From Stichopus chloronotus (taxonomy: Eukaryota; Echinodermata; Holothuroidea; Aspidochirotida; Stichopodidae): a stretch of DNA of 64,000 bases. Shown piece after piece: positions 12,481 to 24,701 of this stretch. Made by a program: the position numbers and the translations under genes. The notes beneath the pieces were generated by a model. That model made no database searches and was not told the DNA's origin. It saw nothing but the letters and a program-made list of their open reading frames with translations. Every line of letters begins with the position of its first letter. Position 1 is the stretch's first letter. The stretch covers positions 4,491,315 through 4,555,314 of the forward strand of contig CM037842.1 in assembly GCA_021234535.1 (NCBI GenBank). Direction: 5' to 3'.

Positions 12481-14640
12481 CCTGGGATATGGGAGGATCC
12501 GAAAATACGAAAGAGATTTGTTAAAGTAGCTTTATCTTGCAGTGGACCAGGTCCTAAACGGACACGTCAATGATGGAATAAGAGAAGCAAAAGTAAATCT
12601 GACACGATACATGAAAAATATAGTTTAGAGTAGTTATAGAGTATTGACCAAATCAAGCTTCCAACATGTTAAAAAATAGCCAATGTTTCCATCACGATTC
12701 ATCCAAAATTGACCATTTCACAAATATATTTCTGTTTACAATTGCGTCAAGACTAAGCATAAGCCAAATATGCAAATTTATTACCTGGATATGACATGTC
12801 TCATGTAATCCTTTGTTTAATGAACCTTTATATCAAAGACAATCGAGAATTTTACATGTCCCGATGATAATATTTCTCTGATGCATATATTTCCTTAAAA
12901 ATATTGGAACCCAGTAATTAAGGGACAATACATATATGGGCCTAAAAAGTGGTAATGCCACGTAACTCTTCATGCTATAGGTTCTGCATTTTCATCAATT
13001 CTTTGAAAAGCCATAACTCAAAAACTGTAATAGATATAAACACAATATCAACGGAATTTTGTTAAGGGTTTCACTCGGCTCCTTCTAAAGGAGTTAGTTC
13101 TTTTTTAGATGCCTGTCACACGCCTTTAAATTATTGCCATGCTCGTTCAACGCAAAATGAGACAGTGTATCAGTTGAAAGTATTTGTATATTCATTCACC
13201 AAGATGGGTTATATTGCTCCACAAGCACTATAAAGGGGAACAAATTCTGCTAAGGAATTAAAACAATCAATAGGCCAAAACTGATAACTAAAGATAAACT
13301 ATCGGAAGATACGAGATATACACAAAGTTTAAGAAACTATCATTACAAACTCTAAAACATGAGCAAGTGGTTACAACGTTAAATCTGCTTCTTGAAATGA
13401 AATTTTGTTAACTTACACATTCTAAATCGATATGGTAATATTACAAGCAATAAATCTCAAATATTTCATAATATCATGCTGAGCGGCGAGTCTAAGGGGT
13501 ATCCAGAAAAAACAAAACAAAGATATCTTCTGCTATATCTAAAAACAAAAGCAACAAACTACTACCACAGTAGTAATTTTGAGTGAACTGATCTGCTCAT
13601 TTCAACGAAAGAAATTATCGTTTCTTTTGGGTTAAATGCAGGAATTACTCTCTAAAATCCAGAAGCTTCCCTGAGGTTTTGCACCCTCGACCCCTTTCCT
13701 GTGCTTTGCCTCTTTACCCAACCGGTATTAACCCAATTCGCTCACTGCGTCCTCGTATTGCCACCACCGCACCATGCAACAGTCCCCATACTATGATATA
13801 CCTTGGCTACTTATGTTACCGTTGCCATCCCATGGATCATACCATCGTGGTAGATTCGAGACAACAAACTATGAAATTGAAATATCCAGTCCTATTCTCG
13901 TGAATCTTTAATGATGGACCTCTTAACATATCTATCGCTCTGCAGATATAATGTAAGCAACAATGACCGATAAAGAAGTTTTATCAACAACCAGTATTAC
14001 TAGCTGGAAAGTATCATGAAGAAAATGTGCTGACCTGTCCCTACGTGATCTCTTTCTACCAACTGTTTTGCAACAATTTTGCAGCATTTCTCACTGCAAA
14101 CTTTCTGACGTAGTTTGCTAATGACGTAACGAAATATAGAATTGTTTTGCTGTAAAAATGGATAAAATTTTTACGAATAGAGTTTTTTTTATTCAGTGTT
14201 TTACATAAAGTTCGTTTGCAATAGAATAGTCAATAACGTATAGCATATGGGTCTCTTTTTGATCAAACCAATCTATATTTTGTGATTCCCCTAAAGATAT
14301 TTAATAATATCTCAACGCGTGATAATTCTGTCACTCTAAATTTGTCCGATCAAAATCCTCGAAATAATCAAAAGAGGGAGAAAAAGCATTGTAAAAATAA
14401 TTATTGAAAGGTTTAAAATAAAAAATATAGAATGTTTTTTCTGTTTGTATTTTTTATCTTTTTGTGTTAATCTTTATGACAGTTTTATTTAAATAGTAAT
14501 TTTGAAACTAAAAGTTATAAGAAAGAGTTGTGATCTAACGTTCCTTTCCGGTATAATGATAACGACATTTCCCTGAAGAAACAAGTTTATTAAGTCAAAC
14601 ATGCATATTCATATCGATTTCTCCACCCCACCCAATGAGA
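12481..14640. other. AT-rich non-coding stretch
   Basis: No coding frame, repeat array or RNA gene recognised. The 74-aa frame near 13679-13903 has no family resemblance and no splice support. Confidence 0.45.
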
Positions 14641-14678
14641 GTTCACCAAAACCCAAGAAACTTGTGAAGACTCGAATG

Positions 14679-15000
14679 TGACGTCATCGAACTGAGACGC
14701 CACGATTTCGTCGACGTTTGGCTCGCATGTTTGCAGAGAAGAAAATAAGAGAAAGTAAAAACAATTAACAGAGTCGCCTCCTTGGAAGCTTAAAATTGAT
14801 CAGATTCAACAGTACGAAAACGAAAGAGAGATTGAAAACAATTTGCTTTACAAAAAAATTCCCCGTTTGTGCGGTCAGTTTCGATTCGTGGCTATCATTA
14901 TCGTTTAATCGCTTCCAATCGTTTGGCGCAGGAACAAAACTGAAGACAAAAGGGAGAGGAAGACGAAGAGATAATCCGCATTGTGATTTTTTCGTAAGGT
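14679..15000 (+). promoter_or_regulatory. Possible promoter plus first (5' UTR) exon
   Basis: A full CRE palindrome TGACGTCA (14679-14686) lies in a local CpG cluster (14690-14730). About 300 bp downstream the sequence TTTTTTCGTAAG runs into an ideal plus-strand donor, gtaagg, after position 15000. That combination suggests a transcript start and first exon reading toward NHLH at 24.3 kb. The link to NHLH is an inference; the internal frame at 14796-15002 is not recognisable as protein. Confidence 0.25.
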
Positions 15001-15005
15001 AAGGG

Positions 15006-17430
15006 CAATGTATCTTTACATATCTGAGGGATGCCTAATATGTTGTCTTCTAGATGACGGAAATCTAAAAGTTTACTCACATTTAATGGTAAATAAAGTT
15101 TACGCATGTTAAAAGAAAGGTGCTTTTTCGATTTCACGTACTTTACAGCAAGGATATTGCCTTGAAAGTCATAAGGTAACCTACGATATTGTATTCCAAT
15201 ATGATTGCATTTCATTTCTTCATATTTCATGAGTATCTACAGCTTTTCTCTCACCAGCGAATTATCCGATTTTTCTCATCCCTACCCCGTCCCTTACTTA
15301 TTCCATACTTCTCTCATACATTTTAAGAATAACTGTAGATCTAAGCTGTCATTATTTTTTAATTATCAGCAATATTTCTGTACCTTTTAGCAAAAATAAA
15401 CACGATTTATTGGATGGGAGAGCTCACATTCAGTTTTTATTTATTTATTTTTAGACGCACGAAGCTCATTGAATTTTTGTGCTTTTTGTGTGTACTTCAG
15501 TGACCTCACTGATTCGGTGGTAGTCCTACCACAGTGTGAGAGCAGATAAAAATAAGCCTAACCTCACTTAAGTTAAAACAATAATGAATGACTTTTTTTT
15601 TATCGACAATTGTTCTCAGTATACATAAGGTGGTAGAATTGAACAGGCCTGTGTGATATGAGATGCACATCCCATTAGTTAGCAAGTCCCAGTGGGTCTT
15701 GTGTGGGCTTAAACGTAATTTCCACACGCATACAATCACATAAAACATGTACTTAAAGCAAGCGTGGCATAAGTTTAAGTTGCACCTGCGACAGTCTTAT
15801 GCTCTTCTACAAAAGATAAGAAAAAATGAAGGGATTAAGTTTTCCTAAAATTAGTGTTTCCCATTCAAGCGAACATAATTCAAGAAATGTTTCGTTGGTT
15901 ACGAGAATATTTAGCTACTTCTGTATTTTATATGCTCCATGAGTTCAGGCCTGAAGCTGCAGCTATGGGATGAATTTATAATTTCTCATTAGAGTTCCGC
16001 TGTATATTTCTTGCAAGGATTGGTCTAACAAAAAGCTTTCTCTGTGAGATTGCATTTAACCTGCAACTTATTTTTCTTTCATTCTCTTTGCTTGTGTAGT
16101 TCTAAGTCAGACTCTACTTAGACTATATCTTTTTCTCCTATACAGCTCAAAGGAAGTAGGTATCTATATTCAGTTAATGTTAATTTCGAATTAGATTAAC
16201 TTATCAAGATTTTTAAACTGACGGCCACTTAATGGACTAAGTAGAGAAGAAATGCTTTCGTATTAGTTTCTTCATTCCTTTTGCTTTAGAAAATGACAAG
16301 TTGGATAAAAATGGCTATTATATAAGAACTTAAGATCTACCATAACCCTTATCACCCCACCACAACCCGTCACCCTGACTCCCGACTCCCACCCCCCCCC
16401 CCAAAAAAAAAACAACAACAAGTAACAAATCCTAACTGGTATCGAGTATTAACCAGCATTTCTCAGGAAAATTACTGATATGTATACATCTGAATCAGTT
16501 CTGAAGTAACTCAAACAGAACGTTTATAGCCGCTACAGACATTATTTTGTTCCTCCATGAAGACAAATTTTCATAATGTTCAGTGTGGTTTTCTAAAAAA
16601 ATTAGCAAGTTTGATATAGGAATCGTTATAAGGAATGAAATTACTATCATTACGTAAAATAAAGGGGAATAAACTACGGCGTAACTTATACCCCTGTTGG
16701 AAATTTGAGATTTTCGTATAGTTAGCGACAGTCTTTATTTCCGCTGGAAACGAAGAAAACCACTTCACATTAATTAGACTAGAGTTAAACGTGTTATTTA
16801 AAATTTGGCTACGTCACGGAGAATGAAAGATGTGATGTACAACAAACATTTACAAGTATAATTAGGGACAACAAAAGTCTTCTTGTTTTGGGAGTGTTGG
16901 AAATGTTGATATGCGATGTGTGATCGTACAATATGAGAAAGGATATAACTAATTATAAATTTCGTCAGGTCTTACTAATTAATTCATATAGCTAGATATT
17001 ATTATTATTTGGTATTTGTAAGTATGAAAATAAGGACAATAACCTTGGAATTTAAATTTAATTATAAACAGACACCATATCAGTTGTATTATAAAACCTA
17101 TTAGAGATTCTATGGTGTAATGGCTTTTATTCATTTAAGATTCCGGTATTTGAATGTATCTGAAAGTCTTAGCACCTGTAGTAAATCATCAATTTGTATT
17201 TGATACATGCTGTCAATGACTGTTGCACAGGCCGTCATAGGAAATGCAGTAAGATGTTTCACTACATTGGTGAGTTTCAATAGAAACAATTAAATTTGAC
17301 ATTTCCTTCCCTTTTCAACAGCAAATGTTGTTACTTGTGAACAAAGATTCGCTATGGTGGCTTTCTTGCATTTGCAATTGTACTACACTGGACCTATATG
17401 CAGTAGGCCCATCATCAAGTTTAACAGACT
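15006..17430. other. Non-coding stretch, possible intron
   Basis: AT-rich, with a C9-A10 tract at about 16391-16410. A minus-strand frame near 16580-16768 has a weak reverse-transcriptase-tail flavour, but not enough to call. Nothing else seen. Confidence 0.4.
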
Positions 17431-17439
17431 GCTGTTCTT

Positions 17440-18055
17440 GCAATGTATTGTAATGCAATTTGAAAGTTCTAATTGCATTTTATTGCATTGTTCTACATTG
17501 GGTGTTACTGCACTTAAACTACGCTGTGACATTAACGTACTGTTTTACTCTGCACTGTATTTCACTATATATAAGGTAGTTTTGTCTTGACTGTGTCATA
17601 CTGTCCTGTCAGTATGTACTGTGTCGTGTGGCATTACATGCTGTCCTACACTACTCCTTTCTCTGTTGCAACGTATACAGTACTGCATGATATAGGCTAG
17701 TATTGTAGCCTACTGTACTGTATTATTGCACTGTATCTTATCGTTTAGTATTGTGTTGTATACGCTTTAGTCTATTGTACTCTATTGTACTTTATATGCT
17801 GCACTGCATGCTGTCTTGCCCTGCTTGTCTGCAGATTCTGTTGGCCTGTATATTGAATTGAACTATATAATATGGTATTGTACCATGCTGTGCTGCACTG
17901 TATTATGGACCATAGGGTTACTGCACTTCCCTGTAATAAAAAATCTTATGCTGTAAGTCCATTGCGCAAGGATGTCCTGCCGTATAGTGTATGTCACTAA
18001 TTATGCTGTATTGTGCTGAACTGTATTGTACTGCATAAGACTGATTTGCTCTCCA
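17440..18055. repeat. Degenerate CTGTA/TATTGTACTG-rich tract
   Basis: Words such as tactgtattg, ctgtactgta, gcactgtat and tgtactgca repeat irregularly for about 600 bp, resembling a decayed 10-15 bp satellite. It shares its core word with the 4.4-5.2 kb region. No coding frame. Confidence 0.55.
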
Positions 18056-21000
18056 CATCGAACAATGAGACATGCAAAATGCAATTTAAGTGTTTCCATT
18101 ATAGCCAGGATATCACTCAATGGCTTAATGAGCCATTATGGTGCTAACGCATCACACACAAACATAGAGGTGGCTTTGCCAGGGGTGGATTAAGGGTGGT
18201 GGGGTTATTCACGATACTATGGTCACGCCATAAAAATTAAAGCTGTGTGTAAATACTATATAGATAAATGTTCGTACCTACGTTTCCAAGACTTTTTTTT
18301 GGGGGGGGGGGACGGGGGGGGGGCTACTGATTGGTTGGTTAGGTTACTGGTTAATCCCACCCTGGGTTGAACACGTCAATTTCGTTCAAGTCAGTCATTT
18401 TGTGACAACCGGGGATGTCATTTATGTAGCTTTTCAACTAATTTTCCTAGCCTTACAACGTGCTGGTAGAAACCAGTGCCAATATCTGCCTTACGTTAAA
18501 TACATGTCTTAAAAACTTTTGCCCAGAATCATGAAAGATACGGCATATTAGCAGATGGCATGAACAATATACACTACATAATGAAGGATCACAGAATTGA
18601 CTTTACAATGAAAATCCTTGAGGCCTTCATCTGATAAGAAAAAAGAAGAAAAACAAAACAAAGAGAGAGAAAAAGACAATCTAAACAATCATGATTGCTC
18701 TCTTTTTGTCCTTAATTTGCCATTTGTCTGTAACATCAGTCTGAAAGAGGAGATCATTTGACCCCGAATCATAATTTCATTGTTTCTTTTTTTCTCTCTC
18801 TCTTTTTTTTTCACTCTCTCACTTTCCAGCATTTTTAATCTTTGATGTCCGCTTCACGCAAAGAATAAAATGCTAATTAGACATAAGCAGTTATTTTATA
18901 AAAAAAAAAAGGTGGAGCGGAAGGAAAATAAGCAAAGAAACAAAGAGAAGATTGAAAATCTATTGGAGTTGAGCTTTTGGAAGTAGACACAAACGATAAG
19001 AGAAGCGAGCAATTGTTTTCAGTGTGACATCTGGCATTCGTTAATCTTCGAATCAGTTTTGAGGGTTCTCGATATGGTCACAGGCAGGCTGTTAATGAAG
19101 AATGAAAATAAAATTTACAAACTATAAAAAAATATTTTTTGTTTTCTTACTTGTGAAAGAATTTGGAAAAGGGAACGAAGCAATCATATTCGACGTGGTG
19201 TCTTAAGACTTGTATCGGTCTTTATGGGTGGAAGGGAGGAAGGGAGGGGGGGGGGTGAAGGGAAAGCCATTTGGATACCAAGACAAACTTCTAACTCGTC
19301 GTTCTTTTTATCAACACTGTAAATAATTACAGATAATCCCCAATAATAGAAATTTATGTTTGATTTTTTTCATTATAGTAAACAAAGAATCATAGCGATG
19401 TACCTCCATTTCACACCGGGACGAAAGTGTTTCCATCCCCGAGGTTAGCCAATGTGCATGTTCCATGTAAACACAAAGATGGTTAGTTCCTTTCAAAATG
19501 AATAAATTTGAAGATAGACAATGAAAACAAAACGACTCGGGGGAGCCTACGTGATCATTGTTTTAACATAATGGAACATTCTAGACATTGATCACGCTGT
19601 TATCATGAGTGGCGCGTGTGTCTCGGAAGTCAGAAAGGGCTAAGGGGTCAAAGGTTAGCCTGCGATAAGTGTTTGCATGGGGTCAAAATGTATAAGCACT
19701 TTATATGCAGTTTATGAATTCCCCCTTTAAGATTGAGAACACTTTTGAACGAGTTAGAATAACGTATGTGACGTCACGGCAAATTAACTCTGAGAATATA
19801 TCAGCAGTCCTCTGATAGCCGTGTAAGCAAGACTTCACTCTCTGTTGATGAGGAATAAAAATTTTTTTCGAGACCCGGTCACACTGTATAAATTCATTAA
19901 TATCGGAACTTGTAAAATAGGAGAATCATTCTTAAATTTTCTTTCCATATCCATTTTAAGTCTCATTTTGACTTTGGAACACTTCAGTGAAACTTCTCAT
20001 TCCCATTGTTTTACTCTTTTCAGGCACAGCTGTACCATTAAACAGTTTCTCCCGCCAATGTAGTTCAGATATATAGTTGATGATAACGATTGCCTGCGGA
20101 AGAACTTTTCACAACTTTTTTTTTTAAACTCTTCCAGACCACTTAACTATCTTGAATATTTTAAATTTTACAGCCCACACTCTAACGTGAATACACGAAG
20201 CCCTAAACGACCGTTTTATCCACGATCCACGCTTACGTGTCATCCGTCACAAATCAAGAACAATTTAACTATACGTGCGTTGGTCTCAAGTTCTTTAACT
20301 TAGAAATGAGTTCACACTTTCTGACTTTTTCCAGTGGCGCCTCATTTTCTCCTTCCTCACCTACGACACAATTTAACACCTCCTAACAAAGTCTTTAAAA
20401 AAAATGAGAAGAATAAAGAAAAAGGACGTCTACAAAGTAAAATGAACAAAAAAAAATCTCTCTTCACTATTTTTTTTTCCTCTCCTGGTTTTGAGAAATG
20501 ACACCCCGAATGGAAATCATCACCCTGGTAAATATGCGGCGAGGCTCATTAGAAGAAAAACGAGAAATTAAATAGTCCAATCAGAAGAATTGGTGATTTG
20601 GGAATTTGTTTTTTTTTTTTCAGTGTGCGTGGTGAATGGAACATTTTGTTAGTGTGTGAAAGCCATTAGCAGTGTTTCTAACGGATTGTTAAGGGGTGTT
20701 TTTTTTTTGCTGTAAGATACAAGACCAGATAAGAAGTATGAAACTAAAAAAAAAATAGGAAGGGAAAAGGGAAAGAAAACAAAAATTTTTTTTTATAGAA
20801 ACAAGAAATAACATAAATTAAATTAAGACTTGAATAAAATAGTACGACAGAATGTCTTACTTAGTTAACACTAAGTTTAGTCCTTATTGAGGGTTCCCTT
20901 CTTTAATTGCTTAAGATTTTCTTCCCGATAAAAAATAATTCAGACTGTTATTAGTTCAAAAAAAAAAACAAGGGCGTTAAGCTGTTAATTCAGTGAAAGA

Positions 21001-24000
21001 AGGGCTAAAATTAACTTTTTTCAAATCTGTTACTATAGAGATGACATGCAAACCCATTTTATGCACATTTCATCGATAATAGATTGATAACACAGATATA
21101 CACTAAAACACCACCAAACAATCAAAGACGATTAAGAGATTAATAAAAAAAAAAGAAGTACTTACGTGGCTTATAAACGACCATATGTAGGAACAGATTT
21201 GAGACCACTATTGTGTGTGCATGTTCCTTTCAGTTGTAACAGGGAGTTGCTATTTGACTATCGAAGAAAACAGAAACAATGGGATGAGTAATTAAATACA
21301 AATCATCTTGGAAACAAATAATGCACAGCGGTTGAATGATGTCTCAAAAGGAATGGCCTCAGGCACAGAGACACACAAAAGGACAACAGTTCTGAGTTGT
21401 GATTAAGACAAGTATGTAAATTTGTCAGGACAAAAATGGGACGGTTCGTTGGTTCAAGGTCAGTTCGTAGGGTTGACCACAAACAGGAATGGAAAACGAT
21501 ATGGAAGTATGATAATTAGATATGACTGCATAAAGTATTTGAACTTCATCACATTTCAATCAAAAATGAAAGGAAATGTATTCTGGAGCTTGTTTTTGTC
21601 GTGTATTTCGTCGTAATGTTGTTAAACTTCGTTAAATTTAAGACATGCGAAATGAGATTTGAGATATAATATAGACCATTGTTGACTTATTGTTTGTTTC
21701 AAGGTGACTCAAAACGGTTACGTTAGTCGACCCCCCCCCCCTTATGGTGGTGGTTATAGTGGGTCACTACATATGTTCGAAACACTAATAAAACAGAAAT
21801 TGGCAGAACTTCAAAGTAGTTCATAAGGTATAGTAAAATGAGATAAACATAATTTGTTTCTTGAGTGTGTTTATCATCAATGTATCGTTGTAAAACTTCA
21901 TCAATTGAAAAATTGAGAAGATTGTTCAAAGCTTAGTCACTAGCAGTAACTTACATATAAAGGACTGAGATGAACTATAGCACACTGAAAAACAGCACCA
22001 AAGATATGCATTTATATTAGTAAATTTAATTTGTAACTTTAATGACCGAATACTTGTAATACTGGAATACCCGAAAGAAAAAAAAAAGCTACCATCAGCT
22101 AGGCAGTAGACCTTGCTATCAATACAACTTTTAGCTCTCAAAATTGTAGAAGATGATAAAAATCACGTTGTCCTCTTCTGCTCTCGTCCCCCTTCCCTCA
22201 ACTCCCCACTCCAACCCCCACCCCCTCTCACCCCGACCGGTTGTATTTCCATCCTCGTTCTTTATCTCTTCCATATGTGTTCGCCATCTTCTCTAATTTT
22301 ATTCAACCAACCGATTTGTTTTTTGTCGTATTTTCAAATTGACCATAAGAGCAAGTTGTCTAGTTTAACTGTTCCATACACATATGTTGATGTTAATTTT
22401 TCTTATTTTGTAAGATTTTTATCTCTCTTTCTCTATGTTTTTTTTTCACGGGAATATTGTGACTTGTTTTATGAAAACAACAGTGAACGACACTCGTCAG
22501 CTAGGAGAAATTCTAAATTCGTTTTAAATTCATGCCAATTGTCAACAGACAAAAAAGAAAAAAAAACACAAAAGATAACATATTTTGTAAAAATATGAAA
22601 GTATAACATATTTTGTAAACAAAAAATAATATAGTTTGCAAAATATATACACCATCGTCAAATCGACGGAGAAAAAATGACGTCACAAGAAGTTTGAGTA
22701 GTAAAGTTAAAGCCTGTAGGCTGGGATTTTGTCAATAAACCCTCACAAACCCACGTAGCTTTGGCCATAATATGTTAAGTTAAAACTTCATTCCAGCTGA
22801 AATCATGAAATCATACTTAATTAGTAATCGCTATTTGTCGATTAATTACATATTGATGATACTCCGTTCCTTGTGTAGATTGATCAATTATGACAATTTT
22901 ATGACTGATTTACCCTGTACTCAAAGAACTCCCCCACGCAACCCCAGGAAAAAAAAAACAACAGTGGAAGAAAATGTGGACTTCTCGAAGTAGTACGCTT
23001 AACAATTTAATGAGTTAGGGCTATTGTAATTAATGTGATGTTTGTTCGACACGACCCAGAGATGTTAACACTAACCTCTGTGAGTCTAACCTTTCATTTG
23101 AGTCCAACAGGGCAACTGTCTAGATCAAACCGAATCATGTGAAGTGATGTGGAAGACCTCTTCGTCGCTGATATAAATGGCTATTATAGTGTAAAAGTCT
23201 AGAATAGAAACCCCAAAGCAGCGTTTAACGTAATAACTGTTTTAGAACGACAAAAATTGTCTTATCGACATATGAGAGTATTACGTTTTAACGATGACTA
23301 ACTGGACAACTAGCTTACAGTGTCTATGTCTAAATTTAAATCTTCCTCTTTTCCTTCATTTCAGGTAAGGTGGAAAGACTAACATCTCTTACTCTGTGAC
23401 ACAAACTTTATTCATCAGCAAGACCAAAGATAACGGAATAGAGGACAGTACAACCAGACAGAAAGGAGAGAAGGGAAAGAAAAAAAAAACTTTTTAAAAT
23501 TATTTGACGTCGAAAAGACAAATTTCTCGCAGCTGACGGAACAACCGATTTCGTTTACGTTTTGAATGATCTTCTACTCTGGGGATGTATTCATACAATA
23601 GACCAGAAATTCTAGCCAAAGAAAAGTCTTAAATCTTACGTAATACGTTGTCTGTCTAATCATATTGTTAGACCTTCTGGTGGAGGTCATTGGTGTTACT
23701 TATTCAACTTGTACTGAACTAAAATCGCAAACAAAAGTTACAACTGTATTAGAACAACAAATTCCTTAATTTCATAATTTTTTAAAATTTAAATTTTTTA
23801 GATTTTTTTTTTCGTTTTTTTTTTTCATTTCTAAATGCTGGTAACTGTATCTGACCAGAATGGGGAACCCATTACTAGCTAGATAAATATTAACTTGACA
23901 CAATATATGCAGCTGTTAAGTGGATGGAATATATTTTAGGTGGAAGCTCATGCCACGAATAAAGTTACTCCTTGGATACGATACTGTCTAACAAGGATGA

Positions 24001-24086
24001 CAAAAATTCTGGTTTCGTATCACAAAAGCGATTTTCTGCGTTCTTTCAGAAATTACATATCTTAGTCAGTTTATGAATTTGCACAA
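18056..24086. other. Non-coding stretch upstream of NHLH
   Basis: AT-rich with many homopolymers. It includes two G runs at 18301-18323, a CRE palindrome at 19769-19776 and another at 22678-22685. A pyrimidine-rich tract ending in CAG at about 23364 could be the acceptor of an NHLH 5' UTR exon. The 161-aa plus frame at 22113-22598 is low-complexity (Pro and Phe runs) and was not accepted as coding. Confidence 0.4.
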
Positions 24087-24100
24087 GTTACCATAGCAAC
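24087..24100 (+). promoter_or_regulatory. X-box (RFX-type) motif upstream of NHLH
   Basis: GTTACCATAGCAAC matches the RFX X-box consensus (GTTRCCATRGYAAC-like, imperfect palindrome). It lies 233 bp before the NHLH start codon, consistent with a neuronal or ciliary-type regulatory input. Binding is inferred from sequence alone. Confidence 0.5.
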
Positions 24101-24332
24101 ATCTCGGAGGTTTGGAGGTAAATATTTATTTCTTTGCTAGACGTCATCTTAAAATTAGCATTGTATTGTTACCAGTGCGCGGAAAATTGCTCTCTCTCTC
24201 TCTCTTTTGCAACAATTTGCTAGTTTAAATTGATGACTGATAACCATATTTTTTAAAAATTTCTACTTAAAAATTATTATTAATATTATGCAAAATAGCT
24301 TGATCTGAAGATAGAAAGGAGATAATACAATT

Positions 24333-24701
24333 ATGAAAGGTGAAAACAAAATATCGATGACGTCATCTTGTGGTGGCGGTATTGGATTCGACGTAGGATT
24401 CAAGTCCACGCCGGCCTGCACCCAAGAAAAAGGAAACGTAGACTCGCCTTCCAGCCGTTCAGATAAATCTGACATGCACCTGTCCCGTGAAGAGAGAAGA
24501 CGAAGGCGGCGGGCGACTGCGAAGTATCGCACAGCTCACGCCACGCGGGAGAGAATTCGAGTGGAGGCATTCAACGCAGCTTTCGGTGAACTTCGGAAAT
24601 TGCTGCCGACCCTTCCACCGGATAAAAAGCTATCAAAAATTGAGATTCTCAGACTAGCTATTTGTTACATCTCTTACCTAAACCACGTGTTAGACATGTG
24701 A
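24333..24701 (+). CDS. NHLH: NHLH1/2 (HEN/nescient helix-loop-helix) bHLH transcription factor, 122 aa
   Basis: A nuclear class II bHLH factor of the NHLH1/NHLH2 family, known in other animals to bind E-boxes with E-proteins and act in neuronal differentiation. Residues 1-50 are a poorly conserved Ser/Gly-rich leader. An Arg-rich run (53-60) leads into the basic region [14 protein letters not shown] (63-76) with the His/Glu/Arg DNA-contact positions intact. Helix 1 is [16 protein letters not shown], the loop is near TLPPDKK, and helix 2 is [18 protein letters not shown]. The protein ends at HVLDM, exactly where vertebrate NHLH proteins end. Vertebrate members are about 133-135 aa, so the length fits a complete single coding exon. 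The ATG at 24333 is the first in frame after upstream stops; 5' UTR exons are likely further upstream. Confidence 0.96.
   Translation: MKGENKISMTSSCGGGIGFDVGFKSTPACTQEKGNVDSPSSRSDKSDMHLSREERRRRRRATAKYRTAHATRERIRVEAFNAAFGELRKLLPTLPPDKKLSKIEILRLAICYISYLNHVLDM

Noticed and set aside
16580..16768. Minus frame with a faint reverse-transcriptase C-terminal flavour
   Set aside because: Too short and too weak; no neighbouring RT motifs or element ends.
22113..22598. 161-aa plus-strand frame, the longest unexplained one upstream of NHLH
   Set aside because: The composition follows C-rich and T-rich tracts (Pro and Phe runs), with no domain, signal peptide or supported splice sites.
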